The translations under genes were made by a program, and so were the position numbers. From Amycolatopsis sp. 195334CR (GTDB lineage: Bacteria > Actinomycetota > Actinomycetes > Mycobacteriales > Pseudonocardiaceae), in contig NZ_JAFJMJ010000001.1 of assembly GCF_017309385.1 (NCBI RefSeq), positions 1,736,001 through 1,800,000 on the forward strand: a DNA stretch of 64,000 bases, in the 5' to 3' direction. The notes below the pieces were generated by a model, which was not told the origin of the DNA, ran no database searches, and was given only the letters and a program-made list of their open reading frames with translations. How positions within the stretch are numbered: position 1 is the stretch's first letter; the number at the start of each line of letters is the position of its first letter. Shown here in pieces: positions 8,238 through 18,358 of the stretch.

Positions 8238-11038
8238 GGCATGTCCGTGCCGACCAGCCCGGCGAGCTTGGCCCGTACCTCTTCGGCGAACGGATGCCCG
8301 CTCTCGGTCAGCACGTGCACCGCGCGCAGCCAGTACGCGCGAGCCTCCTCCCGATCACCGAAGTGCAGGTAGATGGTGCCCAGCTGGGCCAGCACGTCCC
8401 CCGCTTCGTACAGCTCGCCGCGCGCGGTGAACATCTCGATCGACTGGAGCACGCAGGCCACGCCCTCCTCCCGGCGCCCGAGCCCGAGCAGCGCGCGCCC
8501 CCGGCTGTGCACCAGGAACGGCTGGCTGTCGGCGAGCCCCACCCGCTGCCAGATGTCCAGCGCCGCGTCGACCAGTGCGAGCGCGGTGGCGTGGCGGCCG
8601 AGGTAGGTGTTCGTGTCGGCCATCGCCTGCAGGCTGTCGGCCTCCAAAGTGGACACACCGAGCTCGCGCGCCAGCCGGATGGCCTCCCGCCCGTGCTCCA
8701 GCGCGCGGTGCACCTCCTCGGTGTTGTGGTACGCCATCGACAGGTTGTACTGGACGCGGGCCTCCCCCTCGCGGTCCCCGATCTCGCGCTGGATGGCGAG
8801 CACGCGCTCCAGGTAGCGGATGGCCTCGGGCTCCTCGCGCGCCACCCCGTGCAGCACGCCGAGCCCGCTGAGGATGCCCGCCTGCCCACGTCGATCCCCG
8901 CACGCCTCCGCGGACGCCAGTGCGACGTCGAACACCGCCTTCCAGGCGTGCAACCGGGTTCGCACCAGGTAGTACGACTGGAGCACCCAGGCCAACTGCC
9001 ACGCCTGCTCGTGCGCGCCGATCCGGTTGGCCAGCCTGACCAGCGCGGCGAGATTGCCCGCCTCGGCGTCGTGCCAGGTCAGCGCGGCCGTGCGGTCGGG
9101 GAACGTCTCGTGCGGGACCAGGCCCCGGTGCGGGATCAGCTCGTAGCGACGACCGGGCCGCAGGCGGCGCGCGGCTTCGACGGTGCTGTCCAGCGCCCAC
9201 GAGAGCAACCGGGCCAGCGCCTGTTCTCGGGCCACCGAGCTTTCCGTGCGGCGGCACAGGTCCGCGGCGAACTCGCGGATCAGGTCGTGGAACTGGTACC
9301 GCCCGGGACGCGGCTCGGCGATCAGGTGCGCCGAGGACAGCCGGTCCAGCGCCATCCTCGCGTCCCGCAGGCCGACCCCGGCCAGCGCCGCGGCCGACGC
9401 GGCGGTGAAGTCCTGCTCCTCCTCCGGCAACCCGAGCAACCGCAGCAACCGCGCCGAAGCCTCGTCCAGCGCGTGGTACGAGCGGGCGAACACCGCGCGC
9501 AGATCGGTCTCGTCCCCGTCGTTGAGGTCGAACGAGTCCAGTTTGTCCTGTTCCCGGTCGAAGTCGGCGACAAAATCGGCCACCGGCACCTCGGGGAACT
9601 GCGAGGCCCGCACCGCCAGGATCCGGATGGCCAGCGGCAACCGGCCGCACCGCGCGACGAACTCGCGGGCGGCGATCGGATCGGCCCGCACCGCCTCCCG
9701 GCCGACGATGCCCGCCAGCAGGTCGACCGCGTCCGCCACCGGCAGTTCCTCCAGCGGGATCCGGCGGGCGCCGTGCACCGCGGCCATCGACCGCAGCCGC
9801 GACCGGCTGGTCACCAGCACCAGGCACCCGGTGCCGGGCAGCAGCGGGCGCACCTGCTCGGTGCTGCCCGCGTTGTCCAGCACCACCAGCACGCGACGGC
9901 TCGCCGTGTGCGTGCGCCACAGCGCCGAGCGCTCGGCCAGCCCGGGTGGCATGTCGTCGGCGGGCACGCCCATCGCGGTCAGCATCATCTCCAGCGCGGC
10001 CAGCGGTTCGAGCGCCGTGCCGGGGCCGTAACCACGCAGGTCGGTGTAGAGCTGGCCGCCCGGGTAGTGCTCGGCGACCTCGTGCGCGAAGTGGACGGCC
10101 AGCGTGGTCTTGCCGACCCCGCCCATGCCCTCGATCGAGGCGATCGGCGCGGACTCGGCGCGGACCAGGTCGCGCAGCTTGGCCAGCGCGTCGCGGCGGC
10201 CGGTGAACCCGGCGAAGTCACCGGGCAGCTGGCGCGGCACCAGGGTTTCGCCGCGCTGGCGGGTGTGCGAACCGTGCTCTCCGGCGAGCACCGCCTGGTG
10301 CGCGCGCCGCAGCGACGGACCGGGATCGAGGCCGAGTTCCTCGCTCAGCGCGGTGCTGATCGAGCGGAACACGGCCAGCGCGTCGGCCTGCCGCCCGGAC
10401 CGGTGCAGGGCCAGCATGAGCTGCTCGTGCAGGCGTTCCCGCAGCGGGTTCTCCCTGGCCAGCGCGATCAGCCTGGGCACGACGGCGTGGTGCTCGCCGA
10501 GTCCGAGCATCACCTCGGCCCACTGCTCGCGCACGCCGAGGCGTTCGTCGTCGAGCTGGCCGACCTCGTCGCGGAGCAGCGCGTCGGAGTCCACATTGGA
10601 CAAGGCGGGGCCACGCCACTGGGCCAGCGCCTCGGCGAAGGCGGCCGCGGCCTCGCGCAGCTCACCGCGTTCGGCGGCCTGCCTGCCGCGTTCGGCGCCG
10701 GCGCGGAACCGCCCGAGGTCCAGCGCCTCCGGCGCCACCTCCAGCACGTACCCGCCGCGCTCGGTGCGGATGCTGGCGTGCGTGCCGAGCGCGCGCCGCA
10801 CCCGCAGCACGTAGGTCTGCAGCGCGCCCTTCGACCAGCGCGACTCGTCGCTGTCCCACAGCCACCACGACAGCTCCTCGACACCGACCACCCGGTTCGC
10901 CCGCAGCAGCAGCCCGGCCAGCACGATCAGCGGCTTGCTGCCGCCGACCGGGACCGGCACGCCACCCGCCCGCACCTCGACCGGCCCGAGCACACCGAAC
11001 TCGAGCGCCGGCCCCGGGTTTGCCACCATGTGGTTCAT
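8228..11038 (-). CDS. AfsR/SARP-family transcriptional regulator (wHTH-BTAD-NB-ARC-TPR)
   Basis: 936 residues. An OmpR-type winged helix lies at about 12-100 (LEFGVLGPVEVRAGG...GGYVLEV), a bacterial transcriptional activation domain to about 250, then a STAND NTPase with P-loop IEGMGGVGKTT (about 302-312) and Walker B RVLVVLDN. The C-terminal 350 residues are TPR repeats. This is the full AfsR architecture; such proteins switch on secondary metabolism or differentiation genes in actinomycetes. No biosynthetic cluster is adjacent. Starts at 11038 (MNHMVAN) or 11029 (MVANPG) are possible; a GAGGAGG lies 2 or 11 bases upstream respectively. The start abuts that of divergent menC, leaving no intergenic DNA. 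Confidence 0.9.
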   Translation of the reverse strand: MNHMVANPGPALEFGVLGPVEVRAGGVPVPVGGSKPLIVLAGLLLRANRVVGVEELSWWLWDSDESRWSKGALQTYVLRVRRALGTHASIRTERGGYVLEVAPEALDLGRFRAGAERGRQAAERGELREAAAAFAEALAQWRGPALSNVDSDALLRDEVGQLDDERLGVREQWAEVMLGLGEHHAVVPRLIALARENPLRERLHEQLMLALHRSGRQADALAVFRSISTALSEELGLDPGPSLRRAHQAVLAGEHGSHTRQRGETLVPRQLPGDFAGFTGRRDALAKLRDLVRAESAPIASIEGMGGVGKTTLAVHFAHEVAEHYPGGQLYTDLRGYGPGTALEPLAALEMMLTAMGVPADDMPPGLAERSALWRTHTASRRVLVVLDNAGSTEQVRPLLPGTGCLVLVTSRSRLRSMAAVHGARRIPLEELPVADAVDLLAGIVGREAVRADPIAAREFVARCGRLPLAIRILAVRASQFPEVPVADFVADFDREQDKLDSFDLNDGDETDLRAVFARSYHALDEASARLLRLLGLPEEEQDFTAASAAALAGVGLRDARMALDRLSSAHLIAEPRPGRYQFHDLIREFAADLCRRTESSVAREQALARLLSWALDSTVEAARRLRPGRRYELIPHRGLVPHETFPDRTAALTWHDAEAGNLAALVRLANRIGAHEQAWQLAWVLQSYYLVRTRLHAWKAVFDVALASAEACGDRRGQAGILSGLGVLHGVAREEPEAIRYLERVLAIQREIGDREGEARVQYNLSMAYHNTEEVHRALEHGREAIRLARELGVSTLEADSLQAMADTNTYLGRHATALALVDAALDIWQRVGLADSQPFLVHSRGRALLGLGRREEGVACVLQSIEMFTARGELYEAGDVLAQLGTIYLHFGDREEARAYWLRAVHVLTESGHPFAEEVRAKLAGLVGTDMPTR

Positions 11039-12017
11039 GTCCTCCTCGCCGTCGATGCCCTCGGTACTGGTCTACGCGGCGCCGATGCGCCACCGCTTCC
11101 GCGGCATCACCACCCGGGAAGGTGTGCTTCTGCGGGGAGAAGCGGGTTGGGGCGAGTTCTGCCCGTTCGCCGAGTACTCCGACGCGGAGAGCGTGCCATG
11201 GCTGGCCTCGGCGGTGGAAGCCGGTGAGCACGGCTGGCCGGAACCGGTGCGCGACCGGATCCCGGTCAACGCCACGGTGCCGGTGCTCGACCCGGACCGC
11301 GCGCACGACCTCGTCGCCGCCTCCGGCTGCGGCACGGCCAAGGTCAAGGTGGCCGGACCGGGCACCACGCTCGCCGAGGACTGCGACCGGGTGGCCGCGG
11401 TGCGCTCGGCGCTCGGCCCCGGTGGGAAGGTCCGGGTCGACGCCAACATGGCGTGGGAGGTGGACGAGGCGGTGCACGCCCTCCGCGAACTGGACCGCGC
11501 GGCGGGCGGGCTGGAGTACGCCGAGCAGCCGTGCCGGACGATCGAGGAGCTGGCCGCCGTCCGCCGCCGGGTGGACGTGCGGATCGCCGCGGACGAGTCG
11601 ATCCGGCGCGCCGACGACCCGCTGAAGGTGGCCGTCGCCGGGGCCGCCGACGTGGCGGTGATCAAGGTCGCCCCACTCGGCGGGGTGCGGCGGGCGTTGC
11701 GGGTCGCGGAGGCCTGCGGCCTGCCGTGCGTGGTGTCTTCGGCGGTGGAGAGCAGCGTCGGCCTGGCCGCCGGGCTGGCGCTGGCCGGTGCGCTGCCCTC
11801 CCTCGAGTTCGCCTGCGGCCTGGGCACGGCCGCCCTGCTGTCCAACGATGTCACCTCGACTCCACTGTCCCCCGTGGACGGTTATCTGCCGGTGCCGCGG
11901 CGGGCGCCGGAACCGGACCTGGTCGACGCGGTACTGGCGCCACCGGACCGGACCGCGTGGTGGCTCGACCGGCTGGCCAGGGTTCAGCCGATCCAGGCTT
12001 CGGCGAACCGGTCGTAG
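11037..12017 (+). CDS. menC: o-Succinylbenzoate synthase
   Basis: Enolase-superfamily enzyme of menaquinone synthesis that dehydrates SHCHC to o-succinylbenzoate. About 320 residues (the 11055 start gives 320; 11037 gives 326). Family features are PMRHRFRGITTREGVLLRG and GWGEFCPF near the N-terminus, the catalytic lysine motif AKVKVAG, the metal ligands in RVDANMAWEVDEA, EQP and ADESIRRADD, and the second catalytic lysine in VAVIKVAPLGG. The start could be ATG 11037 or 11055; neither has a good ribosome site. The 3' end overlaps the convergent dehydratase-like gene by 34 bp. No other men genes are in the window. Confidence 0.87.
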   Translation: MSSSPSMPSVLVYAAPMRHRFRGITTREGVLLRGEAGWGEFCPFAEYSDAESVPWLASAVEAGEHGWPEPVRDRIPVNATVPVLDPDRAHDLVAASGCGTAKVKVAGPGTTLAEDCDRVAAVRSALGPGGKVRVDANMAWEVDEAVHALRELDRAAGGLEYAEQPCRTIEELAAVRRRVDVRIAADESIRRADDPLKVAVAGAADVAVIKVAPLGGVRRALRVAEACGLPCVVSSAVESSVGLAAGLALAGALPSLEFACGLGTAALLSNDVTSTPLSPVDGYLPVPRRAPEPDLVDAVLAPPDRTAWWLDRLARVQPIQASANRS

Positions 12018-12778
12018 GTGCCGTCGTTGCGGGCCAGGTTCAGCCACTGGTCCACCCATTCCTGGAGCACCACGTCCCCGCGCGGCAGCAGGTAGGCCTT
12101 CTCGGCGAAGGTGAACGGCTCGTCGGGGTGCACCGAGCACAGCTCGGGGTGCTGCTTGGCCTGCCAGCGGGTCTCCACCGCGTCGGTGATCATCAGGTCG
12201 GCGCGGCCCTCGATGATCTCGGTGAAGATGGTGTTGTTGTCCGGGTGGCGGACGATGGTGGCCTGCTTGAGGTTGGCGTCGGCGAACTGCTCGTTCGTGC
12301 CACCGGGGTTGACGATCGCGCGCACGCCGGGCTGGTCGATCTGCTCCAGCGTCTGGAAGCGCTCGGCGTTCTCGCAGCGGGTGATCGGGGTCTTGCCGTC
12401 CTTGACGTAGGCCTCGGTGAAGAAGGCGCGCTTGGCGCGGTCGAGGGTGATCGAGATGCCGCCCATGGACAGGTCGCAGGTGCGGCCGAGGTCGTCGACC
12501 AGCGTCTTCCAGGTGGTCGGCACGATGGTCAGCCGCACGCCGAGGCGCTTCGCGAAGTCACCGGCCATGTCCACGTCGATCCCGCTCCACTGCCCGGTGG
12601 CCGGGTCTCGGTAGGTGAAGGGGCGGTAGTCGCCGGTGGAGCAGACCTTCACCTCACCGCGGGCGAGGATGCGGTCGAGTTCGCTGCGTGCGTGGCTCAC
12701 CGGGCCCGCCGCGCTCGCCGTCCCCATGCCGAGCAGGGCGAGTGCGACCAGCCAGAGCGCCGTTTTCCGAACCGTCAT
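11984..12778 (-). CDS. Secreted cyclohexadienyl dehydratase-like (PheC family) solute-binding-fold protein
   Basis: 264 residues from ATG 12778 (MTVRKTALW; ATG 12796 also possible). The signal peptide is KTALWLVALALLGMGTASA. The mature chain has the type-2 solute-binding fold, but its motifs are those of PheC rather than of amino-acid receptors: GDYRPFTYRDPATGQWSGID, MGGISITLDRAKRA, DGKTPITRC, NPGGTNEQFADANLKQA and the acidic MITDAVE that supplies the proposed catalytic Glu. PheC converts prephenate or arogenate to phenylpyruvate or phenylalanine outside the cytoplasm. An exported form in an actinomycete is notable; simple solute binding cannot be excluded. It overlaps menC tail to tail by 34 bp. 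Confidence 0.75.
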   Translation of the reverse strand: MTVRKTALWLVALALLGMGTASAAGPVSHARSELDRILARGEVKVCSTGDYRPFTYRDPATGQWSGIDVDMAGDFAKRLGVRLTIVPTTWKTLVDDLGRTCDLSMGGISITLDRAKRAFFTEAYVKDGKTPITRCENAERFQTLEQIDQPGVRAIVNPGGTNEQFADANLKQATIVRHPDNNTIFTEIIEGRADLMITDAVETRWQAKQHPELCSVHPDEPFTFAEKAYLLPRGDVVLQEWVDQWLNLARNDGTYDRFAEAWIG

Positions 12779-12873
12779 ACCCGAAGCCAACCACACTCTC
12801 AGGGTCTCGATTCCGGGTTCGGCCAGGGCCGTTCCCTGATGTCCGTGGTGCGCGGGCGCTCCACCATGGACTC

Positions 12874-13092
12874 ATGACGAACAACGTGTACCAGCCCGAG
12901 ACCAAGAAGCTCCGCCGCAGCACCACCGACAAGATGCTGGCCGGCGTGTGCGGCGGCTGGGCGCGCATGCTCGGCGTGGACGCCGCGATCCTGCGCATCC
13001 TGCTCGTCGCCGCCACCATCTTCGGCGTCGGCACCCCGGTGCTGATCTACGCCGCCTGCTGGGTGCTGATGCCGGAGGACACCGCGAGCTGA
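12874..13092 (+). CDS. PspC domain small membrane protein
   Basis: 72 residues from ATG 12874. The PspC domain is plain: KLRRSTTDKMLAGVCGGWAR, then a hydrophobic helix ILRILLVAATIFGVGTPVLI and the ending YAACWVLMPEDTAS. PspC proteins sit in the membrane and are linked to envelope-stress response. It stands alone between the divergent PheC-like gene and convergent groEL, ending 40 bp before the groEL terminator. Confidence 0.88.
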   Translation: MTNNVYQPETKKLRRSTTDKMLAGVCGGWARMLGVDAAILRILLVAATIFGVGTPVLIYAACWVLMPEDTAS

Positions 13093-13131
13093 CCCGCCCG
13101 TGCCACCCCAGCGACCGACCCAGGAACGACG

Positions 13132-13167
13132 AACGGCCCGGCCCACGCGAACGTGGACCGGGCCGTT
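13132..13167 (-). terminator. Terminator hairpin downstream of groEL
   Basis: Stem of 16 bp with one G-U-type mismatch (AACGGCCCGGCCCACG pairing with CGTGGACCGGGCCGTT) and a CGAA tetraloop. It lies 22 bp beyond the groEL stop and can serve the convergent PspC gene too. Confidence 0.75.
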
Positions 13168-13188
13168 GTGTCTAGCGCCGGGCTGGAC

Positions 13189-14949
<1,761 letters not shown>

Positions 14950-14976
14950 TCAACCGGACGATCGGTGACCGCCCGG

Positions 14977-15003
14977 CTGGCACTCAGGCATACCGAGTGC
15001 TAA
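14977..15003 (-). promoter_or_regulatory. CIRCE operator 1 (HrcA site) upstream of groEL
   Basis: On the minus strand TTAGCACTC-N9-GAGTGCCAG, against the consensus TTAGCACTC-N9-GAGTGCTAA: left arm exact, two changes at the outer end of the right arm. It sits about 160 bp upstream of the groEL start. Confidence 0.92.
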
Positions 15004-15010
15004 TTCCTGT

Positions 15011-15037
15011 TTAGCACTCTCGGAGGGCGAGTGCAAG
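15011..15037 (-). promoter_or_regulatory. CIRCE operator 2 (HrcA site) upstream of groEL
   Basis: TTAGCACTC-N9-GAGTGCAAG on the plus strand, left arm exact and one change in the right arm. It is 7 bp from the first CIRCE, giving a tandem operator. It ends 12 bp before the stop codon of the upstream kinase gene (15049). Confidence 0.9.
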
Positions 15038-15048
15038 AAAGCCAGGTC

Positions 15049-16599
15049 TCAGTTGCCCGGCTTGATCGGGATGGAGGCGGGCGGCGGCTTGTTGCCACCG
15101 GTGTCACCGGGCTGCCCGGTCGCCGGGCCCTCACCGACCGGGATGGACGGCGCGGGCTGGTTGGTGCCGCGATCGGTCGGGGCGTCGCCCGCGCTGTCGT
15201 CGCCGCTGGTGAGCACCAGCACGAGCACCACCCCACCGGCCGCCACGGCCAGGCCGACGAGCAGCCAGATCAGCCAGGCCTTGCTGCCGCTCTTCTTCTC
15301 CTCCCACGGGGAACCACCCGCGGGGGACGGCGGGCGCAGCCGCATCGGGTCGCCGGGCGGCGGACCGTACCCGGGCGGGGGACCCTGCGGCGGCATGCCC
15401 TGCGGGGGCATCCCCTGGGGCGTCATGCCCGGCGGCATGCCCTGGGGAGGCTGGCCCTGCGGGGGCTGTCCCGGCTGCTGGCCGTAGCCGGGCGGCGGAC
15501 CGTACCCGGGCGGCGGGCCCTGCGGCGGCATCCCCTGCGGGGGCATGCCCGGCGGGGGCCCGTAGCCGGGCGGCGGTTGCTGCTGCGGTTGCTGAGGACC
15601 GCCTTGTCCGTACGGGTGCATCCGGGCCCCCTCGCCCTGTGGTCGTTGAGGTGCACTCTGCTGTGCCGGCGAGCCGACGGCAACCGGTTGCGACGGCGGC
15701 CCGGCGGGCACCGGCTGCGACGGCGGGCCCGCTGGGACCGGCTGCGACGTCGGTCCCGCGGTCTCCAGCGCGCGACGGGCCGCGGCGATCAGCTCCACGC
15801 AGCTGCCGTACCGGTCGCCCGCGCTCTTCGCCATGCCCTTGCGGACCACCGCGTCGACCGCGGTCGGCAGCGAGACCACCCGCGACACCGACGGCGGCTC
15901 GCCCTGGAGGTGGCCCTTGATCACCGCGGGCACGTCGCCCTTGAACGGCGGGCTGCCGGTCAGGCAGGCGTAGAGCACGCAGGCCAGCGCGTACTGGTCG
16001 GTGCGCCCGTCCAGCGGCTCCCCGCGCAGGTGCTCGGGCGCGGCGTAGGTCGGCGAGCCGAGGAAGTCGCCCCCGCGCGTGCGGTGCCCGGTGGCCCCGC
16101 GGCGGGTCAGCCCGAAGTCGGCCACGTAGACGTGCTCGCGGGCCGACTCGCGGCTGGTGACCAGCACGTTCGCCGGTTTCACGTCGAGGTGCACCAGGCC
16201 GCGGTCGTGCAGCGTGTCCAGTGCGTCGGCGACCTGTTCGAGCAGGCCGAGCGCGCGGTCGGGGGCCATCGGCGCGCCGTTGATCAGCCCGGCCAGGTCC
16301 TTGCCGTCGACCAGGCGCATGGCGATGTACAGCATCCCGTCGAGCTCGCCGAAGTCGTACAACGGCACGACGTTGGCGTGGTCGATCGCCGAGGTGCTGC
16401 GCGCCTCGTCGACGAACCGTTCGCGGAACTCGGCGTCGGCGCCCAGGTGCTCGCCGATCACCTTCAACGCCACCTTGCGACCCAGTCGCACGTCGGTGGC
16501 CCGGTACATCACACTCATGCCGCCCTTGCCGAGCACCCCGTCGATGCGGTAGTTGCCCAGCCGGCGACCGGTGAGGTCCCCCGACACATCGCCTGTCAC
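15049..16599 (-). CDS. Transmembrane serine/threonine protein kinase, non-RD type
   Basis: 516 residues. The kinase domain spans about 15-275: glycine loop GKGGMSV (24-30), Lys46 in VALKVIG, catalytic loop HLDVKPANV (139-147), DFG at 163-165, and APEHLRGEPLDGRTDQYALA. The canonical HRD arginine is Leu, so this is a non-RD kinase. A long Pro/Gln/Gly region follows, with repeats of PSQPVPAGP and PPQGMPPQGPPPGYGPPP (about 290-430). One membrane helix (about 440-463) and a short 51-residue Pro-rich outer tail without PASTA repeats complete it. It could sense an envelope signal. It precedes groEL, with the CIRCE pair in the gap, and follows the cold-shock gene by about 80 bp. Confidence 0.93.
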   Translation of the reverse strand: MTGDVSGDLTGRRLGNYRIDGVLGKGGMSVMYRATDVRLGRKVALKVIGEHLGADAEFRERFVDEARSTSAIDHANVVPLYDFGELDGMLYIAMRLVDGKDLAGLINGAPMAPDRALGLLEQVADALDTLHDRGLVHLDVKPANVLVTSRESAREHVYVADFGLTRRGATGHRTRGGDFLGSPTYAAPEHLRGEPLDGRTDQYALACVLYACLTGSPPFKGDVPAVIKGHLQGEPPSVSRVVSLPTAVDAVVRKGMAKSAGDRYGSCVELIAAARRALETAGPTSQPVPAGPPSQPVPAGPPSQPVAVGSPAQQSAPQRPQGEGARMHPYGQGGPQQPQQQPPPGYGPPPGMPPQGMPPQGPPPGYGPPPGYGQQPGQPPQGQPPQGMPPGMTPQGMPPQGMPPQGPPPGYGPPPGDPMRLRPPSPAGGSPWEEKKSGSKAWLIWLLVGLAVAAGGVVLVLVLTSGDDSAGDAPTDRGTNQPAPSIPVGEGPATGQPGDTGGNKPPPASIPIKPGN

Positions 16600-16678
16600 G
16601 CCGTGCAGCCTAATGCCCTGTCCACGGGCGCCGCTCCCGGTTCGGCGTCTCGGCGATTTTCACTGGACGAAAGGGAGC

Positions 16679-16885
16679 TCAGGAGACCTTGCGGACGTCG
16701 GCCGCCTGGCTGCGGCCGTCCCGGCCCGACTGGACCTCGAATTCGACCCGGTCCCCCTCGTCCAGGGTGCGGAATCCATCGGCCTGGATGGCCGAGTAGT
16801 GCACGAACACATCGGGACCGTCCGAGCACTCGATGAAGCCGTAGCCCTTTTCCGAGTTGAACCACTTGACCGTGCCGACCGCCAC
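16679..16885 (-). CDS. Cold-shock domain protein
   Basis: 68 residues from GTG 16885, chosen because AGGAGG lies 8 bases upstream and the protein then starts [19 protein letters not shown] like other CspA proteins. Both RNA-binding motifs are present: KGYGFIE (RNP1) and VFVHYSAI (RNP2). It binds single-stranded RNA/DNA and melts structure. It lies between the AIM24 pair and the kinase gene on the same strand. Confidence 0.95.
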   Translation of the reverse strand: MAVGTVKWFNSEKGYGFIECSDGPDVFVHYSAIQADGFRTLDEGDRVEFEVQSGRDGRSQAADVRKVS

Positions 16886-16991
16886 GCCCGTTCCTCCTTG
16901 TATTGCACGCCGAAGCGCAAGGTGAGGTGGATTCACGCTACCGGATCGAACCGGCCCGGCAATGGTCAATTCGTCGCAAAATCACGGCGTT

Positions 16992-17585
16992 CTACCGGGT
17001 GCTGCGGGCCTGCACGAGCACCCGGCCGGGGCCGGCGAAATCGAGGGCCAGCCCCTCGCCGGTGCGCACCGACTGCGGTCCGGCCGGGTCGACCGCGCGC
17101 AGGCGCACCTGCACGTTGTCCGGGTAGGCGACCAGGAAGCCCGGCATCACCGTGACGATCTCGCCGGGGTCGAGGCTGAACACCTCGACCGGCCCGGTGC
17201 AGCTCAGGATCAGCGGCCCGACCCCGCCGTAGTGCTCCAGGAACCCGCCGTCGCCGCCGAACAGCGACTGCAGCGCGGGCCAGTGCTGGTCCCGGCGGAC
17301 CCCGGCGGGACGGCCGAGCACCGCGTCCTTCGCCACGCACCAGCCCTGGGTGCCGTCGAACTCCAGTGGGTAGACGTCACCGGCCCGCTTCGGCGCCAGG
17401 TCGACCCAGCCGCCCTCGGCGGGCGCGGTGAACACCACCGGCCCGCCCTTGCGGACCGGTGCGCTGGGCGCCACCCCGAAACTGCTGGCCAGCAACGCTT
17501 CCGCGGCCGCCTGCACGGCCTCGCCAGGACCGAGCACGACCCTGGCGACGCCGAACGCGGGCGTGTGCCGCGTGTGCACCCGCAT
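16992..17585 (-). CDS. AIM24 (DUF124) family protein, copy 2
   Basis: 197 residues from ATG 17585. It has the double beta-roll core of the AIM24/DUF124 family: MRVHTRHTPAFGVARVVLGP at the start, GGWVDLAP, WCVAKDAVLG, GPLILSCTGPVEVFSLDPGE and the end motif EGLALDFAGPGRVLVQAR. It lies 11 bp after a longer AIM24 gene in the same operon and looks like a diverged tandem duplicate, having lost the Gly-rich GIMKGLGRAF segment. Bacterial function is unknown; eukaryotic AIM24 is a mitochondrial membrane-organising protein. Confidence 0.85.
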   Translation of the reverse strand: MRVHTRHTPAFGVARVVLGPGEAVQAAAEALLASSFGVAPSAPVRKGGPVVFTAPAEGGWVDLAPKRAGDVYPLEFDGTQGWCVAKDAVLGRPAGVRRDQHWPALQSLFGGDGGFLEHYGGVGPLILSCTGPVEVFSLDPGEIVTVMPGFLVAYPDNVQVRLRAVDPAGPQSVRTGEGLALDFAGPGRVLVQARSTR

Positions 17586-17596
17586 CTGCCCGCGCC

Positions 17597-18274
17597 CTAC
17601 CGCTGCGGCACCTGCGCGACGACCCACGCCGCCAGCGCCGACGGGTTGCGGGTCTGGGTCAGCACCTGCCCCGGCCCGGCGAAGTCGAACACCAGGCCCT
17701 CCCCGCTCTTGATCGACTGCATGATGCCGCTGGCCACCTTGCGGGTCTGCGTCTGCACGGTGTCGGCGTAGGCGACCACGTGGCCGGAGTCGATGGTGAC
17801 CACCTCGCCCGGCTGCAGGGTGACCGTCTCCAGCGCGCCGTAGCAGGCCACCACCAGCGGACCCTGGCCGTGCGCGTGGGTGAGGAAGCCGCCCTCGCCG
17901 CCGACCAGGTTGCCGAAGCCGCCCCAGCGGGTCTCGGTGGTCACCGAATGCGCGGACGCCAGCCACGAGCCCTTCGTCACACACCAGCCGGTGCGGCCGT
18001 CGAGGTTGATCACCTGGATGTCGCCGGGCAGGTTCGCGGCCACGTCCACCCAGCCGCCGTTCTGCGGCGCGGTGAAGGTGGAGATGAAGAACGACTCCCC
18101 GGAGAGGAACGCCCGGCCCAGCCCCTTCATGATCCCGCCCTGCGCCTTGGACTGGACCTGCACGCCGTAGCTGGTCGCCATCATCGCGCCTGCCTCCACC
18201 TGGGCGGGCTCGCCCGGCGCGAGCATCAGCCTGGCGACCGCGAAAGACGGCTGCTGGCGGACATTGACCTGCAT
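17597..18274 (-). CDS. AIM24 (DUF124) family protein, copy 1
   Basis: 225 residues from ATG 18274, preceded by CGGAGGGG. The family pattern is complete: MQVNVRQQPSFAVARLMLAP, GGIMKGLGRAFLSGESFF, GGWVDVAANLPGDIQVI, GEGGFLTHAHGQGPLVVACY and EGLVFDFAGPGQVLTQTRNP. It is the first gene of a minus-strand run, followed after 11 bp by a second AIM24 copy, then the cold-shock and kinase genes. It is divergent from moeA with 84 bp between. Its role in bacteria is not established. Confidence 0.88.
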   Translation of the reverse strand: MQVNVRQQPSFAVARLMLAPGEPAQVEAGAMMATSYGVQVQSKAQGGIMKGLGRAFLSGESFFISTFTAPQNGGWVDVAANLPGDIQVINLDGRTGWCVTKGSWLASAHSVTTETRWGGFGNLVGGEGGFLTHAHGQGPLVVACYGALETVTLQPGEVVTIDSGHVVAYADTVQTQTRKVASGIMQSIKSGEGLVFDFAGPGQVLTQTRNPSALAAWVVAQVPQR

Positions 18275-18358
18275 GGAACCCCTCCGTGACTTCATGTCGA
18301 ATCGCCGTGCGGCGGGGAGAGTCTTGCACGGCGAGCGCCGCCGAGGAGGATGGTCCGC

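Noticed and set aside
8294..11227. 977-residue plus-strand frame
   Set aside because: Antisense to the SARP gene, low-complexity His/Gln/Arg composition, no domain.
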